Source of the DNA: Ruminococcus sp. UBA4350
GTDB lineage: Bacteria > Bacillota > Clostridia > Oscillospirales > Ruminococcaceae
NCBI GenBank assembly: GCA_002394125.1
Contig: DGSY01000169.1
Coordinates: forward strand, 1 to 31,274
Direction: 5' to 3'
DNA length: 31,274 nucleotides
Positions 1 through 7,798 of this stretch are shown here, one piece after another (within the stretch, counting starts at the first letter, position 1; each line of letters starts with the position of its first letter). The notes beneath the pieces were generated by a model. That model was not told the origin of the DNA, made no database searches, and was given only the letters and a program-made list of their open reading frames with translations. The translations under genes were made by a program, and so were the position numbers.

Positions 1-951
1 AGACTCTACGCGATCAATCCGGAATACGGCTTCTTCGGCGTTGCGCCCGGCACGAACGAGAAGTCCAACTACAATGCACTTGCTTCGACCAAGAAGAACG
101 CGATCTTCACGAATGTTGCGCTTGACAATTCCGACAACACCCCGTGGTGGGAGTCCCTCACCAAGGAGCCGCCGGTCGATGCAACTGAGTGGAAGGGCGC
201 AAAGGTCAACGGTCCGGAGTACTGCGCTCAGCTCGATGCAAACGGCAAGCACCTCACCCTCGCACATCCGAACAGCCGATTCACGGCTCCGGCTGAGAAC
301 TGCCCGTGCATCAGCCCTGAGTTCAACAATCCGCAGGGCGTCCCGATCTCTGCGATCATTTTCGGCGGCAGACGCGCTTCCACGACTCCGCTGGTCTATC
401 AGTCCTTCGACTGGACACACGGCACCTACATGGGCTCCGCTGTCTCCTCCGAGACGACTGCTGCTGCAACCGGCGCTGTCGGCGTGCTGCGTCATGACCC
501 GATGGCAATGAAGCCGTTCATCGGCTACAATGTCGGCGATTACTGGGCACACTGGCTCGAAATGGGCGAGAAGCTCGGTGACAAGGCTCCGAAGATCTTC
601 AATGTCAACTGGTTCAAGAAGGACGATAAAGGTCACTTCATGTGGCCGGGCTTCGGTGACAACATGAGAGTCCTTGACTGGATCATCAAGCGCTGCGAAG
701 GCACCGTTGATGCTGACGAGACCGCGATCGGCTATCTGCCGAAGCCGGAGGATATCAACATCGAGGGCCTTGAGGATGAGGTCACGCCTGAAACCATGAA
801 GGCACTCCTCGCTGTTGACAAGGATCTCTGGAAGAAGGAGATCGCTGAGATGCGCAGATACTATGATGAGGACATCAAGGCAAAGGGCGGCAAGATCCCG
901 GCTGCGCTGTACGGCGTCCTTGACAAGATCGAGGCAAATCTCAACAAATAA
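1..951 (+). CDS. pckG: Phosphoenolpyruvate carboxykinase (GTP), C-terminal part
   Basis: The reading frame is open from base 1 and ends with TAA at 949-951, giving the last 316 residues; the start lies upstream of the window. The enzyme interconverts oxaloacetate + GTP and PEP + CO2 + GDP in the cytosol. The stretches GFFGVAPGTN, IIFGGRR, FDWTHGTYMGS, SETTAAATG and GYNVGDYWAHWL are typical of the GTP-dependent family rather than the ATP-dependent one. The kinase P-loop would lie in the missing N-terminal half. In anaerobes that ferment to succinate or propionate it often runs towards oxaloacetate; that direction is inference here. A strong terminator follows directly, so this is the last gene of its transcript. 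Confidence 0.95.
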   Translation, partial: RLYAINPEYGFFGVAPGTNEKSNYNALASTKKNAIFTNVALDNSDNTPWWESLTKEPPVDATEWKGAKVNGPEYCAQLDANGKHLTLAHPNSRFTAPAENCPCISPEFNNPQGVPISAIIFGGRRASTTPLVYQSFDWTHGTYMGSAVSSETTAAATGAVGVLRHDPMAMKPFIGYNVGDYWAHWLEMGEKLGDKAPKIFNVNWFKKDDKGHFMWPGFGDNMRVLDWIIKRCEGTVDADETAIGYLPKPEDINIEGLEDEVTPETMKALLAVDKDLWKKEIAEMRRYYDEDIKAKGGKIPAALYGVLDKIEANLNK

Positions 952-976
952 TCGCACAATCCATAAAGCCAAACAG

Positions 977-1013
977 AACAGGCAGATACTTCGCGGTATC
1001 TGCCTGTTTTTTT
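977..1013 (+). terminator. Intrinsic terminator after pckG
   Basis: A 13-bp perfect stem (977-989 with 996-1008) has a 6-nt loop and runs into seven T residues. It lies between two convergent genes. On the minus strand the tract after the stem is only moderately T-rich, so it may also stop transcripts of the GNAT gene, less efficiently. Confidence 0.92.
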
Positions 1014-1017
1014 GTAT

Positions 1018-1491
1018 TCATGCGAGGTCGATCACCATGATGTATTCCTCGTCTGTTTCGCGGACTGTCCGGAAGCCGAGCGCACGGTACATCCGCACAG
1101 CGTAATTCGCCTTCTGCACGGCCAGCGATGCGCGCCGGTATCCCGCCGCCCGCAGATGCCGGAGCATACACTGCATCATTGCCGTACCGATGCCGCGCCC
1201 GCGGTATTCCGGCAGCAGCGACACCGCAAAGGACGGCGTTTCCGCGTCGATATTGCCGTAATCCTGCATGATGCGCACCCAGACCGCCCCGACGATCCTT
1301 CCGGCGGATTCGGCAGCGAATGCGTGATCGTCCAGCCGGCCGAAATGCTCCAGATAGACCTGCAATTCCGGTGCCTGAATGATACTCACCGGCGGGGGCT
1401 CGATTCCTTCCGGAATGAAGATCGCGTGATATAAAAATTCCGCAAGCACGGGATATTCCGCTCTGTGCAGCGGCCGGATGACTGTTTCCAT
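1018..1491 (-). CDS. GNAT-family N-acetyltransferase
   Basis: A 157-aa protein with the GNAT fold. The acetyl-CoA binding motif A is EYRGRGIGTAMM (residues about 95-106), and the C-terminal part (KANYAVRMYRALGF, about 127-140) is the usual beta6-beta7 region. An in-frame ATG exists 24 nt upstream at 1515, but AGGAGG sits 7 nt before the ATG at 1491, so the shorter form is preferred. The acyl acceptor cannot be told from the sequence. It is the third gene of a minus-strand group polA-rimI-GNAT, 41 nt after rimI, so co-transcription is likely. It converges on pckG with a hairpin between them. Confidence 0.85.
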   Translation of the reverse strand: METVIRPLHRAEYPVLAEFLYHAIFIPEGIEPPPVSIIQAPELQVYLEHFGRLDDHAFAAESAGRIVGAVWVRIMQDYGNIDAETPSFAVSLLPEYRGRGIGTAMMQCMLRHLRAAGYRRASLAVQKANYAVRMYRALGFRTVRETDEEYIMVIDLA

Positions 1492-1532
1492 CCGCACACC
1501 TCCTGATGGGTTCAAGTCTGATTGCGGCCGCT

Positions 1533-1985
1533 TTACGTCAGCGCCGCTTCCATGAGAATCGCCGCCTCCTCCGGCAGCGAATAATAGCGCGGGCGAAAGC
1601 CGTTCTGCGCAAAGCCCAGCGATTCATAAAGCGTCCGCGCGGCGAGATTGCTCTCCCGCACCTCCAGATAGCAGACCGTACACACGCCCTGCATCATGCT
1701 GCGGACAGCGTCCCAGAGCTGCCGCGCGATCCCCTGCCGGCGGTATGGCTCCGCGACGCAGAGCGTATTCAGCGTCAGCTCGTCCAGCACGAAATTGCAG
1801 TGGATGAAGCCGATGACCGCGCCGTTTTCGATGCAGGCAAATCCGACGGACTGCGGGTTTTCCAGCTCCCGCCGGTAGATGGCCTCCGACCACGGCGTCG
1901 TGAAGCATTCCGCTGCCAGCGCCGCGACCCCGCCGATATTCTCCGCGGAGAACAGTTCGAGCTTCCGCTCAGCCCTTTGCTTCAT
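1533..1985 (-). CDS. rimI: Ribosomal protein alanine acetyltransferase RimI-like
   Basis: A 150-aa GNAT protein with the RimI pattern. The acetyl-CoA motif is YRRQGIARQL (81-90). YLEVRESN (107-114) carries the conserved Glu. ARTLYESLGF (116-125) and RPRYYS (131-136) form the C-terminal end that RimI enzymes share. The family acetylates protein N-termini, classically that of ribosomal protein S18. The start codon lies 17 nt inside the 3' end of polA in another frame, so translation is probably coupled to polA. Family members also acetylate other targets, so the substrate is inferred. Confidence 0.85.
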   Translation of the reverse strand: MKQRAERKLELFSAENIGGVAALAAECFTTPWSEAIYRRELENPQSVGFACIENGAVIGFIHCNFVLDELTLNTLCVAEPYRRQGIARQLWDAVRSMMQGVCTVCYLEVRESNLAARTLYESLGFAQNGFRPRYYSLPEEAAILMEAALT

Positions 1986-4512
1986 ACCAGCTCTGTCCCT
2001 TCTGCACTTCTGCGGTCAGCGGCACCGAAAGTTCACAGGCATTGACCATTTCGTCATGCAGGATCTCCGAAGCCTTTGCCGCCGCTGCATCCGGCGCCTC
2101 GACGATCAGTTCGTCGTGAATCTGCAAAATCAGCTTCGCCTCCGGCACTTCATCGCGCAGCCGCCGCCAGACGCGCACCATCGCCAGCTTGATGATATCG
2201 GCAGCCGTGCCCTGCACCGGCGTATTCATCGCAATGCGCCGCCCTGCCGCCTGCACATTTTTATTCGTTGCCCGAAGCTCCGGCACATAGCGCTTTCTGC
2301 CGAAGAGCGTCGTCACATAGCCCGATTCCTTTGCGCGTGCGACTGTATCATTCATGAACTGCTCCACACGCGGGAAGGAATGCAGATAATCCTTGATATA
2401 GCGATCCGCCCTTGCGACCGATACGCCGATATCCTTCGAGAGCGAGAACGCGCCGATGCCGTAGATGATGCCGAAATTGACGGCCTTTGCCGCACTGCGC
2501 ATCTCCTTCGTGACCATATCCTCCGGCATATTGAACACCTGCGCGGCGGTCGTCAGGTGGATATCGCGGTTCTCCTCAAAGGTGCGGCGCATATTCTCAT
2601 CTCCGCAGAGATGCGCGGTCAGACGCAGCTCGATCTGGCTGTAATCGGCATCGAGCAGACAGCAGCCCTCCGCCGCAATGAAGAATTTCCGCATCTCCCT
2701 GCCGAGCGCTGTCCGGACGGGGATATTCTGCATATTCGGCTCCGTGGACGAAATGCGGCCGGTGCGCGTTTCGGTCTGGCGGTAGCAGGTGTGAATCCTG
2801 CCGTCCGGCGCAACGGTTTTCAGCAGGCCGACAACATAGGTCGATTTGAGCTTTGTCAGCTGCCGGTATTCGAGGATCAGGTCAATGATCGGATGCTGCC
2901 CGCGCAGGCCCTCCAGCACCTCTGCATTCGTAGACCAGCCGGTCTTCGTTTTCTTGCCGGCCGGCAGCGCCATTTCTTCAAACAGGATCGTGCCGAGCTG
3001 CTTTGTCGAGAGAATATTGAATTCCTTGCCGGCGATCTCATAGATCTTCGCTTCCAGCTCGCTGATCCTGACATCGAGCTTTTCGCCGAACTGCTCAACG
3101 CCGTCTGCATCGACGCGCACGCCGGTATGCTCCATGTCGGCCAGCACCTCAATGAGCGGCATCTCGATCTCGCGCAGAAGCTGCTCCATGCCCTGCTCTT
3201 TGATTTCCTTTTCGAGATAGTCCGAGAGCGCGGGCATTGCTGCGATATCCGCAAATTCGCCGAGCTCTGCCTGATACGGGATCCCGCCCTCGGCGCAGAG
3301 CCGCTCGATCAGATAATCTGCTGCGGAGGGATTGAGCAGATAGCCGCAGATCGCGCAGTCCAGCGTGAGATTGCGGATCGTCATCCCCTGCTCCATGAGC
3401 ATCCGGTATACGGGCTTTGCATCGAATGTGCGTTTCGGCGTTTCAGATGTCAGGAATCGGCTGACGGCATCCGGATCGGTCAGGCGAGCGGCCCTGTGTT
3501 CCCATGCGAGATACAAAATCGGCCTGACATAAAGAAAATCAACCGGCGTTTCCGATGAACAAAGCATATCAAGCAGCTCCGGCGTGACGGTGACCTGCTC
3601 CGGCGGGACGGCCTTCTGCGTCACCGCCTTTGCCTTCGGCGTGACGGCGGCGGGCTGCACCTTGAGCCGGTCCATCAGCTTATAAAGCTCCAGCTCGGTC
3701 AGCAGCGCGGACAGTCTTTCGGCATCCTGCGGCTTGCGGGCATAGGATGCGGCATCGGTCGGAATCGGCGCATCGGTCACGATCGTCGCGAGCCATTTGC
3801 TCTGCTTCGCGTCCTCTCTGCCGGCTTCGAGCTTTGCCCGCACTGCGGGCTTGAATGCCGACGGATCCTCCAATGCCTCATAAACAGCCTCGACCGTTCT
3901 GTACTTCTGAATGAGATCCTTCGCGGTTTTCTCACCGATGCCCTTGACGCCCTTGATATTGTCAGAGGAATCGCCCATGAACGCTTTCAGGTCAATGAGA
4001 TTGATCGGCGGGAATCCGTATTCCTCCTCGAATTTCGCGGTATCATAGAGCACCTGCTCGCGGTTTCCGGCATAGCGGACAGTCACATGATCGCGGAGCA
4101 GCTGCAGATTGTCACGGTCGCCGCTCAGCAGAACGCAGTCATCCCCTGCCGCCGCAGCCGCCGCGGAGAGCGTACCGAGAATATCGTCAGCCTCCCAGCC
4201 CGCACAGGTCACGACCGGATAGCCCAGCGCTTCCAGTATTTCTTTGGTATACGGCAGCTGCATGGCCAGCTCCTCCGGCATTCCGTGACGCGTTGCCTTA
4301 TAGCTGTCAACTGCCTTGTGACGGAAGGTTTTCTCCTTGCAGTCGAAGGCGATAATCACGCTGTCGGCACCGGAATCGCCGATCGTCTTCAGCAGAATAT
4401 TGAAGAAGCCGAAGATCGCGTGCGTAAAAACGCCGCTGTGGTTTGTCAGCGGCTTCACACCGTAAAATGCGCGGTTCAGAATGCTGTTGCCGTCTACGAT
4501 CAGATATTTCAT
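1969..4512 (-). CDS. polA: DNA polymerase I
   Basis: An 847-aa family A DNA polymerase for Okazaki fragment maturation and repair synthesis. The N-terminal 5'-3' exonuclease/flap domain (about 1-290) starts with YLIVDGNSILNRAFYG and holds the helix-hairpin-helix part DNIKGVKGIGEKTA. The central region (about 300-470) has the 3'-5' exonuclease fold, but no DxE at the expected first motif (VDFLYVRP instead), so proofreading is probably lost, as in several Gram-positive Pol I enzymes. The polymerase domain has motif A DYSQIELR (about 622), motif B KAVNFGIIYG (about 680) and motif C QIHDELIVEA (about 800). It is the first gene of the minus-strand polA-rimI-GNAT group and is divergent from the sigma-F operon. 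Confidence 0.97.
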   Translation of the reverse strand: MKYLIVDGNSILNRAFYGVKPLTNHSGVFTHAIFGFFNILLKTIGDSGADSVIIAFDCKEKTFRHKAVDSYKATRHGMPEELAMQLPYTKEILEALGYPVVTCAGWEADDILGTLSAAAAAAGDDCVLLSGDRDNLQLLRDHVTVRYAGNREQVLYDTAKFEEEYGFPPINLIDLKAFMGDSSDNIKGVKGIGEKTAKDLIQKYRTVEAVYEALEDPSAFKPAVRAKLEAGREDAKQSKWLATIVTDAPIPTDAASYARKPQDAERLSALLTELELYKLMDRLKVQPAAVTPKAKAVTQKAVPPEQVTVTPELLDMLCSSETPVDFLYVRPILYLAWEHRAARLTDPDAVSRFLTSETPKRTFDAKPVYRMLMEQGMTIRNLTLDCAICGYLLNPSAADYLIERLCAEGGIPYQAELGEFADIAAMPALSDYLEKEIKEQGMEQLLREIEMPLIEVLADMEHTGVRVDADGVEQFGEKLDVRISELEAKIYEIAGKEFNILSTKQLGTILFEEMALPAGKKTKTGWSTNAEVLEGLRGQHPIIDLILEYRQLTKLKSTYVVGLLKTVAPDGRIHTCYRQTETRTGRISSTEPNMQNIPVRTALGREMRKFFIAAEGCCLLDADYSQIELRLTAHLCGDENMRRTFEENRDIHLTTAAQVFNMPEDMVTKEMRSAAKAVNFGIIYGIGAFSLSKDIGVSVARADRYIKDYLHSFPRVEQFMNDTVARAKESGYVTTLFGRKRYVPELRATNKNVQAAGRRIAMNTPVQGTAADIIKLAMVRVWRRLRDEVPEAKLILQIHDELIVEAPDAAAAKASEILHDEMVNACELSVPLTAEVQKGQSWYEAKG

Positions 4513-4592
4513 GTTTCACTCCAAAGTTTTTATTTTTATATATGGGTTTTCGCAGATCTGTCATATGTTCAGGGTATGTTTATCCGAAATAT

Positions 4593-4622
4593 ATTTTACC
4601 ACGAAACATGGGGTTTCGTCAA
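4593..4622 (-). promoter_or_regulatory. polA promoter (sigma-A type) with a dyad in the spacer
   Basis: On the minus strand TTGACG (4617-4622) and TAAAAT (4593-4598) are 18 nt apart, about 80 nt upstream of polA. A 7-bp perfect inverted repeat (4601-4607 and 4613-4619, 5-nt centre) fills the spacer and could be an operator. A Spo0A-box-like heptamer on the minus strand (TGACGAA, 4615-4621) overlaps the -35. Confidence 0.6.
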
Positions 4623-4696
4623 GTACTGTCTGCTGCCGCCAGTACACTGTCCGGCGACGGAATCCGACAACATTCACGCCGCCATTGCGGTATAAT
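4615..4696 (+). promoter_or_regulatory. Candidate Spo0A-dependent promoter of the spoIIA operon
   Basis: TATAAT at 4691-4696 lies 34 nt before the spoIIAA start. No sigma-A -35 is present at normal spacing. Two heptamers resemble the Spo0A box TGNCGAA in reverse orientation: TTCGTCA at 4615-4621 (perfect) and TCCGACA at 4663-4669 (one mismatch). The second touches the position where a -35 should be. In Bacillus the spoIIA operon is Spo0A-activated. No clear sigma-H promoter was seen. The arrangement is inferred, not proven. Confidence 0.4.
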
Positions 4697-4729
4697 AGGA
4701 TTATCTCACGAACAGAAAGGAACATACAT

Positions 4730-5134
4730 ATGCTTGAACTGAAACAGGAGCCGCAGAAGCTCACGGCCTTCCTCAGCGGCGAGATCGACCATCACCGCGC
4801 CAAGGAACTGCGCGAGGCGATCGACTTTGCCGTGCGGGAGCAGTATCCGCCGACTGTCATCCTCGATTTCCGGCGCGTCACATTCATGGACAGCTCCGGC
4901 ATCGGGCTTATCATGGGACGCTCGCGCCTTTTAGAGGAATACGGCGGCACGCTGGAAATCCACAATCCCCCGCCGCAGATCCGGAAGGTTCTGCGCATTT
5001 CCGGTGCGGACAGGCTCGCTGTCATCCGCAGCTATGCCGAACCGCCGAAGCAGCCGGATCCCGCAGCGCCCGCGCCGCCGGATGCAGAGCAGCACGCAGA
5101 ACAGAAGGAGGCAGAACATGAATACGCTCAATGA
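4730..5134 (+). CDS. spoIIAA: Anti-sigma F factor antagonist SpoIIAA
   Basis: A 134-aa STAS-domain protein (about 1-105) that releases sigma F from SpoIIAB in the forespore. The phosphorylation loop is FMDSSGIGLIMGR; Ser56 matches the serine phosphorylated by SpoIIAB. After the STAS fold there is a 30-residue tail rich in Pro, Ala, Glu and Gln (PPKQPDPAAPAPPDAEQ...), longer than in the roughly 115-aa Bacillus protein. The start is ATG at 4730 with AGAAAGGA upstream. It is the first gene of spoIIAA-spoIIAB-sigF and overlaps spoIIAB by 17 nt. Confidence 0.93.
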   Translation: MLELKQEPQKLTAFLSGEIDHHRAKELREAIDFAVREQYPPTVILDFRRVTFMDSSGIGLIMGRSRLLEEYGGTLEIHNPPPQIRKVLRISGADRLAVIRSYAEPPKQPDPAAPAPPDAEQHAEQKEAEHEYAQ

Positions 5135-5558
5135 ACTCAAATGCACATTTCCGGCGCGCTCCGAAAACGAGAGCTTTGCACGGACAATGGTCTGCGCATT
5201 TGCGGCGCAGCTCGATCCGACCGTCGAGGAGCTTGCCGATCTGCGGACCGCCGTCTCCGAGGCCGTGACGAACTGCATCGTTCACGCCTACCGCGGCCTT
5301 CCCGCCGGCATGATCGCCGTGACCGTCCGCCTGCTGCCGGAGGGCGTCATCTATATCCGGATCGCGGACAAGGGCTGCGGGATCGCCGATATCGGACAGG
5401 CCATGACGCCGCTCTATTCCAGTGCGCCCGCCGAGGAGCGTGCCGGGCTCGGCTTCACCGTCATGCAGAATTTCACCGATCAGCTGAATGTGACGAGCAG
5501 ACCCGGCCGCGGTACGACCGTCACAATGCGAAAGAAGCTGGGCAATGGCGGCGAATGA
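5118..5558 (+). CDS. spoIIAB: Anti-sigma F factor / serine kinase SpoIIAB
   Basis: A 146-aa GHKL ATPase, the family's usual size. It binds sigma F and phosphorylates SpoIIAA. The N-box is ELADLRTAVSEAVTNCIVHAY with Glu48 and Asn52. The G1 box is DKGCGI (84-89) and the G2/ATP-lid region is RAGLGFTVM (108-116). The start ATG at 5118 has AAGGAG at 5105-5110, inside spoIIAA, so the two are translationally coupled. The sigF start is likewise 14 nt inside this gene, which keeps the three proteins in balance. Confidence 0.95.
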   Translation: MNTLNELKCTFPARSENESFARTMVCAFAAQLDPTVEELADLRTAVSEAVTNCIVHAYRGLPAGMIAVTVRLLPEGVIYIRIADKGCGIADIGQAMTPLYSSAPAEERAGLGFTVMQNFTDQLNVTSRPGRGTTVTMRKKLGNGGE

Positions 5559-6207
5559 TCCGGCGGTGCGCGCCGAGGAGCATCTCGGACTGGTGCATCT
5601 CTGCGCGAACCGCTTCCGCAGCCGCGGCATTGAATATGAGGAGCTGTATTCCGCGGGCTGTCTCGGACTGGTCAAGGCCACGAATGCCTTTGATCCGGCA
5701 CGGGGCGTCTGCTTTTCGACCTATGCCGTTCCGGTGATCCTCGGCGAGATCCGCAGACTGTTCCGCGAGGGCGGCAGCGTTCACATCGGGCGGCGCTTGC
5801 AGGAAACGGCAGTGCAGGCCGGACGCATCGCCGAAAAGCTGCGGACGGAGACCGGCAGAGAGCCGACCGTCCGGCAGATCGCGGAGCAGCTCGGCATTTC
5901 AGAAGCTGATGCTGCCGAAGCGCTCTGCGCGGCACAGCCGGTCATGTCGCTGTCCGTTGAAAATGCGGACGGCGCCGCGACGCTCGATATCCCCGTTCCG
6001 TCGCCGGAAAATGCCTTGCAGGAGCATCTCGCGCTTCAGCAGGTGCTTGCACTGCTCGCGCCCCGCGACCGGCTGCTCATTGAGCTGCGGTATATGCGGA
6101 ATATGACACAGTCCGCCGCAGCAGAGCAGCTCGGCATGACACAGGTGCAGGTCTCGCGGCGCGAAAAAAAGATCCTGCTCTTTCTGCGGACTGAACTGCT
6201 GCGCTGA
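5545..6207 (+). CDS. sigF: RNA polymerase sigma factor SigF (SpoIIAC)
   Basis: A 220-aa sigma-70 family protein, the early forespore sigma factor. Region 2 is YEELYSAGCLGLVKATNAFD followed by RGVCFSTYAVPVILGEIRR (about residues 31-75). Region 3 contains GREPTVRQIAEQLGISEADA. Region 4 has the helix-turn-helix MTQSAAAEQLGMTQVQVSRREKK (about 187-209). Its position directly after spoIIAB identifies it as sigF rather than sigG. The ATG at 5545 overlaps spoIIAB, and no strong ribosome site is visible, which fits coupling. Confidence 0.95.
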   Translation: MAANDPAVRAEEHLGLVHLCANRFRSRGIEYEELYSAGCLGLVKATNAFDPARGVCFSTYAVPVILGEIRRLFREGGSVHIGRRLQETAVQAGRIAEKLRTETGREPTVRQIAEQLGISEADAAEALCAAQPVMSLSVENADGAATLDIPVPSPENALQEHLALQQVLALLAPRDRLLIELRYMRNMTQSAAAEQLGMTQVQVSRREKKILLFLRTELLR

Positions 6208-6208
6208 A

Positions 6209-6227
6209 CTGCAATGTGCAGCGTTTT
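6209..6227 (+). terminator. Weak candidate terminator after sigF
   Basis: A 5-bp stem (6209-6213 with 6217-6221, 3-nt loop) is followed by CGTTTT just after the sigF stop. The stem is short, so it may be weak or non-functional. Confidence 0.3.
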
Positions 6228-6269
6228 CTCAATAATGCACAAAAAACGCCTGTGCGCATCGTTTTTGAC

Positions 6270-6298
6270 TTGACAAATTTCAGAAAACATGGTATACT
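6270..6298 (+). promoter_or_regulatory. Promoter of citrate synthase gene
   Basis: A perfect TTGACA (6270-6275) and TATACT (6293-6298) are separated by 17 nt, a near-consensus sigma-A promoter about 65 nt upstream of the start codon. Confidence 0.85.
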
Positions 6299-6371
6299 GA
6301 ATATTATATAAAATCTGAATTATTACACAGAGGATATACGCAAACAGTTAAGAAGGAAGGGAGTCTGCGCG

Positions 6372-7739
6372 ATGGGTGAATGGAACCGCTATACCACACA
6401 GACAAAAATTGAGGAGCTTTCCAAGCTCTGCCGTGCCAATCATCAGATCGACCCCGATCTGTATGCAAAATATGATGTCAAACGCGGTCTGCGCGATATC
6501 AACGGCAAGGGCGTCTGCGCCGGCCTGACGAATGTCAGTGAGATCATCCCCGGCACCGAGGAGAACGGCGAGACCAAGCTCGGCGAGGGTCAGCTCCTGT
6601 TCCGCGGCTATCATATCGAGGATCTCGTCAACGGCTTTATCAATGACAACCGCTTCGGCTATGAGGAGACTGTCTATCTGCTGCTGTTCGGTCAGCTGCC
6701 GAATGCGCAGGAGCTGGAGGATTTCAGTGCGCTGCTCCGCAGCTGCCGGACGCTCCCGCCCTCCTTTACGCGGGATGTCATCATGAAATCGCCGAGCGAG
6801 GATATGATGAATACGCTTGCAAAGAGCGTGCTTGCGCTCTATTCCTATGACCACAATCCGAATGACACCTCGATCCCGAATGTCCTGCGCCAGTGCATCC
6901 AGCTGATCGCGCAGTTCCCGTCAATCGCGGTCTACGGCTATCAGGCATACCGCTACTACAAAAACGACCAGAGCCTGTTCCTGCATCAGCCCGATCCGAA
7001 TCTCTCTGCGGCGGAGAATCTGCTGAGCCTGCTCCGCGCCGATCAGAAATATACAGAGCTCGAAGCCAAGATCCTCGATCTGGCAATGGTGCTGCACGCC
7101 GAGCACGGCGGCGGCAACAATTCCAGCTTCACCGTCCATGTCGTGTCGTCCTCCGGAACTGATACCTATTCCACGATGGCGGCGGCACTCGGCTCCCTCA
7201 AGGGACCGAAGCACGGCGGCGCAAATATCAAGGTCGTGCAGATGTTTGACGACATGAAGGAGCGCGTCAAGGACTGGAAGGACGAGGAGGAGGTCGGACA
7301 GTATCTCCGGAAGCTGCTGCATAAGGATGCCTTTGACCATGCGGGTCTGATCTACGGCATGGGACACGCGGTCTATTCGCAGAGCGATCCCAGAGCGACG
7401 ATCCTGCGCAGCTTTGTCGAGCAGCTCGCCGACGAGAAGCAGTGCCATGAGGAATACGCGCTCTATGCGCTCGTTGAGCGGCTCGCTCCGCAGGTCATCT
7501 CGGAGGAGCGCCGCATTTACAAGGGTGTCTGCGCGAATGTTGATTTCTACTCCGGACTGGTTTACCGGATGCTGAATCTGCCGAATGAGCTGTTCACGCC
7601 GATCTTTGCCGTATCGCGCATCGCGGGCTGGTCTGCGCACCGCCTTGAGGAGCTGCTCGGCGCCAGCAAGATCATCCGTCCGGCATACAAGGCCGTCAAG
7701 GGCTGGGAGACCTATCAGCCGATCTCTGAACGAAAGTAA
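6372..7739 (+). CDS. gltA: Citrate synthase
   Basis: A 455-aa type I citrate synthase that condenses oxaloacetate and acetyl-CoA. Catalytic residues can be read: His281 in GPKHGGAN, His332 in GMGHAVYS and Asp391 in ANVDFYSG. SDPRATIL follows the second His. The N-terminal part (about 1-80) is longer than in the classic short bacterial enzyme, as is common in Clostridia citrate synthases. The start is ATG at 6372 after a purine-rich site (AAGGAAGGGAG). It has its own promoter and terminator, so it is monocistronic. Upstream PEPCK could supply its oxaloacetate; that link is inference. Confidence 0.95.
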   Translation: MGEWNRYTTQTKIEELSKLCRANHQIDPDLYAKYDVKRGLRDINGKGVCAGLTNVSEIIPGTEENGETKLGEGQLLFRGYHIEDLVNGFINDNRFGYEETVYLLLFGQLPNAQELEDFSALLRSCRTLPPSFTRDVIMKSPSEDMMNTLAKSVLALYSYDHNPNDTSIPNVLRQCIQLIAQFPSIAVYGYQAYRYYKNDQSLFLHQPDPNLSAAENLLSLLRADQKYTELEAKILDLAMVLHAEHGGGNNSSFTVHVVSSSGTDTYSTMAAALGSLKGPKHGGANIKVVQMFDDMKERVKDWKDEEEVGQYLRKLLHKDAFDHAGLIYGMGHAVYSQSDPRATILRSFVEQLADEKQCHEEYALYALVERLAPQVISEERRIYKGVCANVDFYSGLVYRMLNLPNELFTPIFAVSRIAGWSAHRLEELLGASKIIRPAYKAVKGWETYQPISERK

Positions 7740-7746
7740 TGACAGC

Positions 7747-7780
7747 GGCTGCTGTGCCATTTCGGTGCAGCAGCCTTTTT
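7747..7780 (+). terminator. Intrinsic terminator after citrate synthase
   Basis: A 12-bp stem (7747-7758 with 7764-7775, two G-T pairs, 5-nt loop) is followed by TTTTT. It ends only 19 nt before the next start codon, so that gene either has a promoter inside the citrate synthase gene or is fed by read-through. Confidence 0.9.
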
Positions 7781-7798
7781 GCTGACTGGGAGTTGCCT

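Noticed and set aside
1492..1515. Longer N-terminus of the GNAT protein from ATG 1515
   Set aside because: The strong ribosome site AGGAGG lies inside this extension, 7 nt before ATG 1491.
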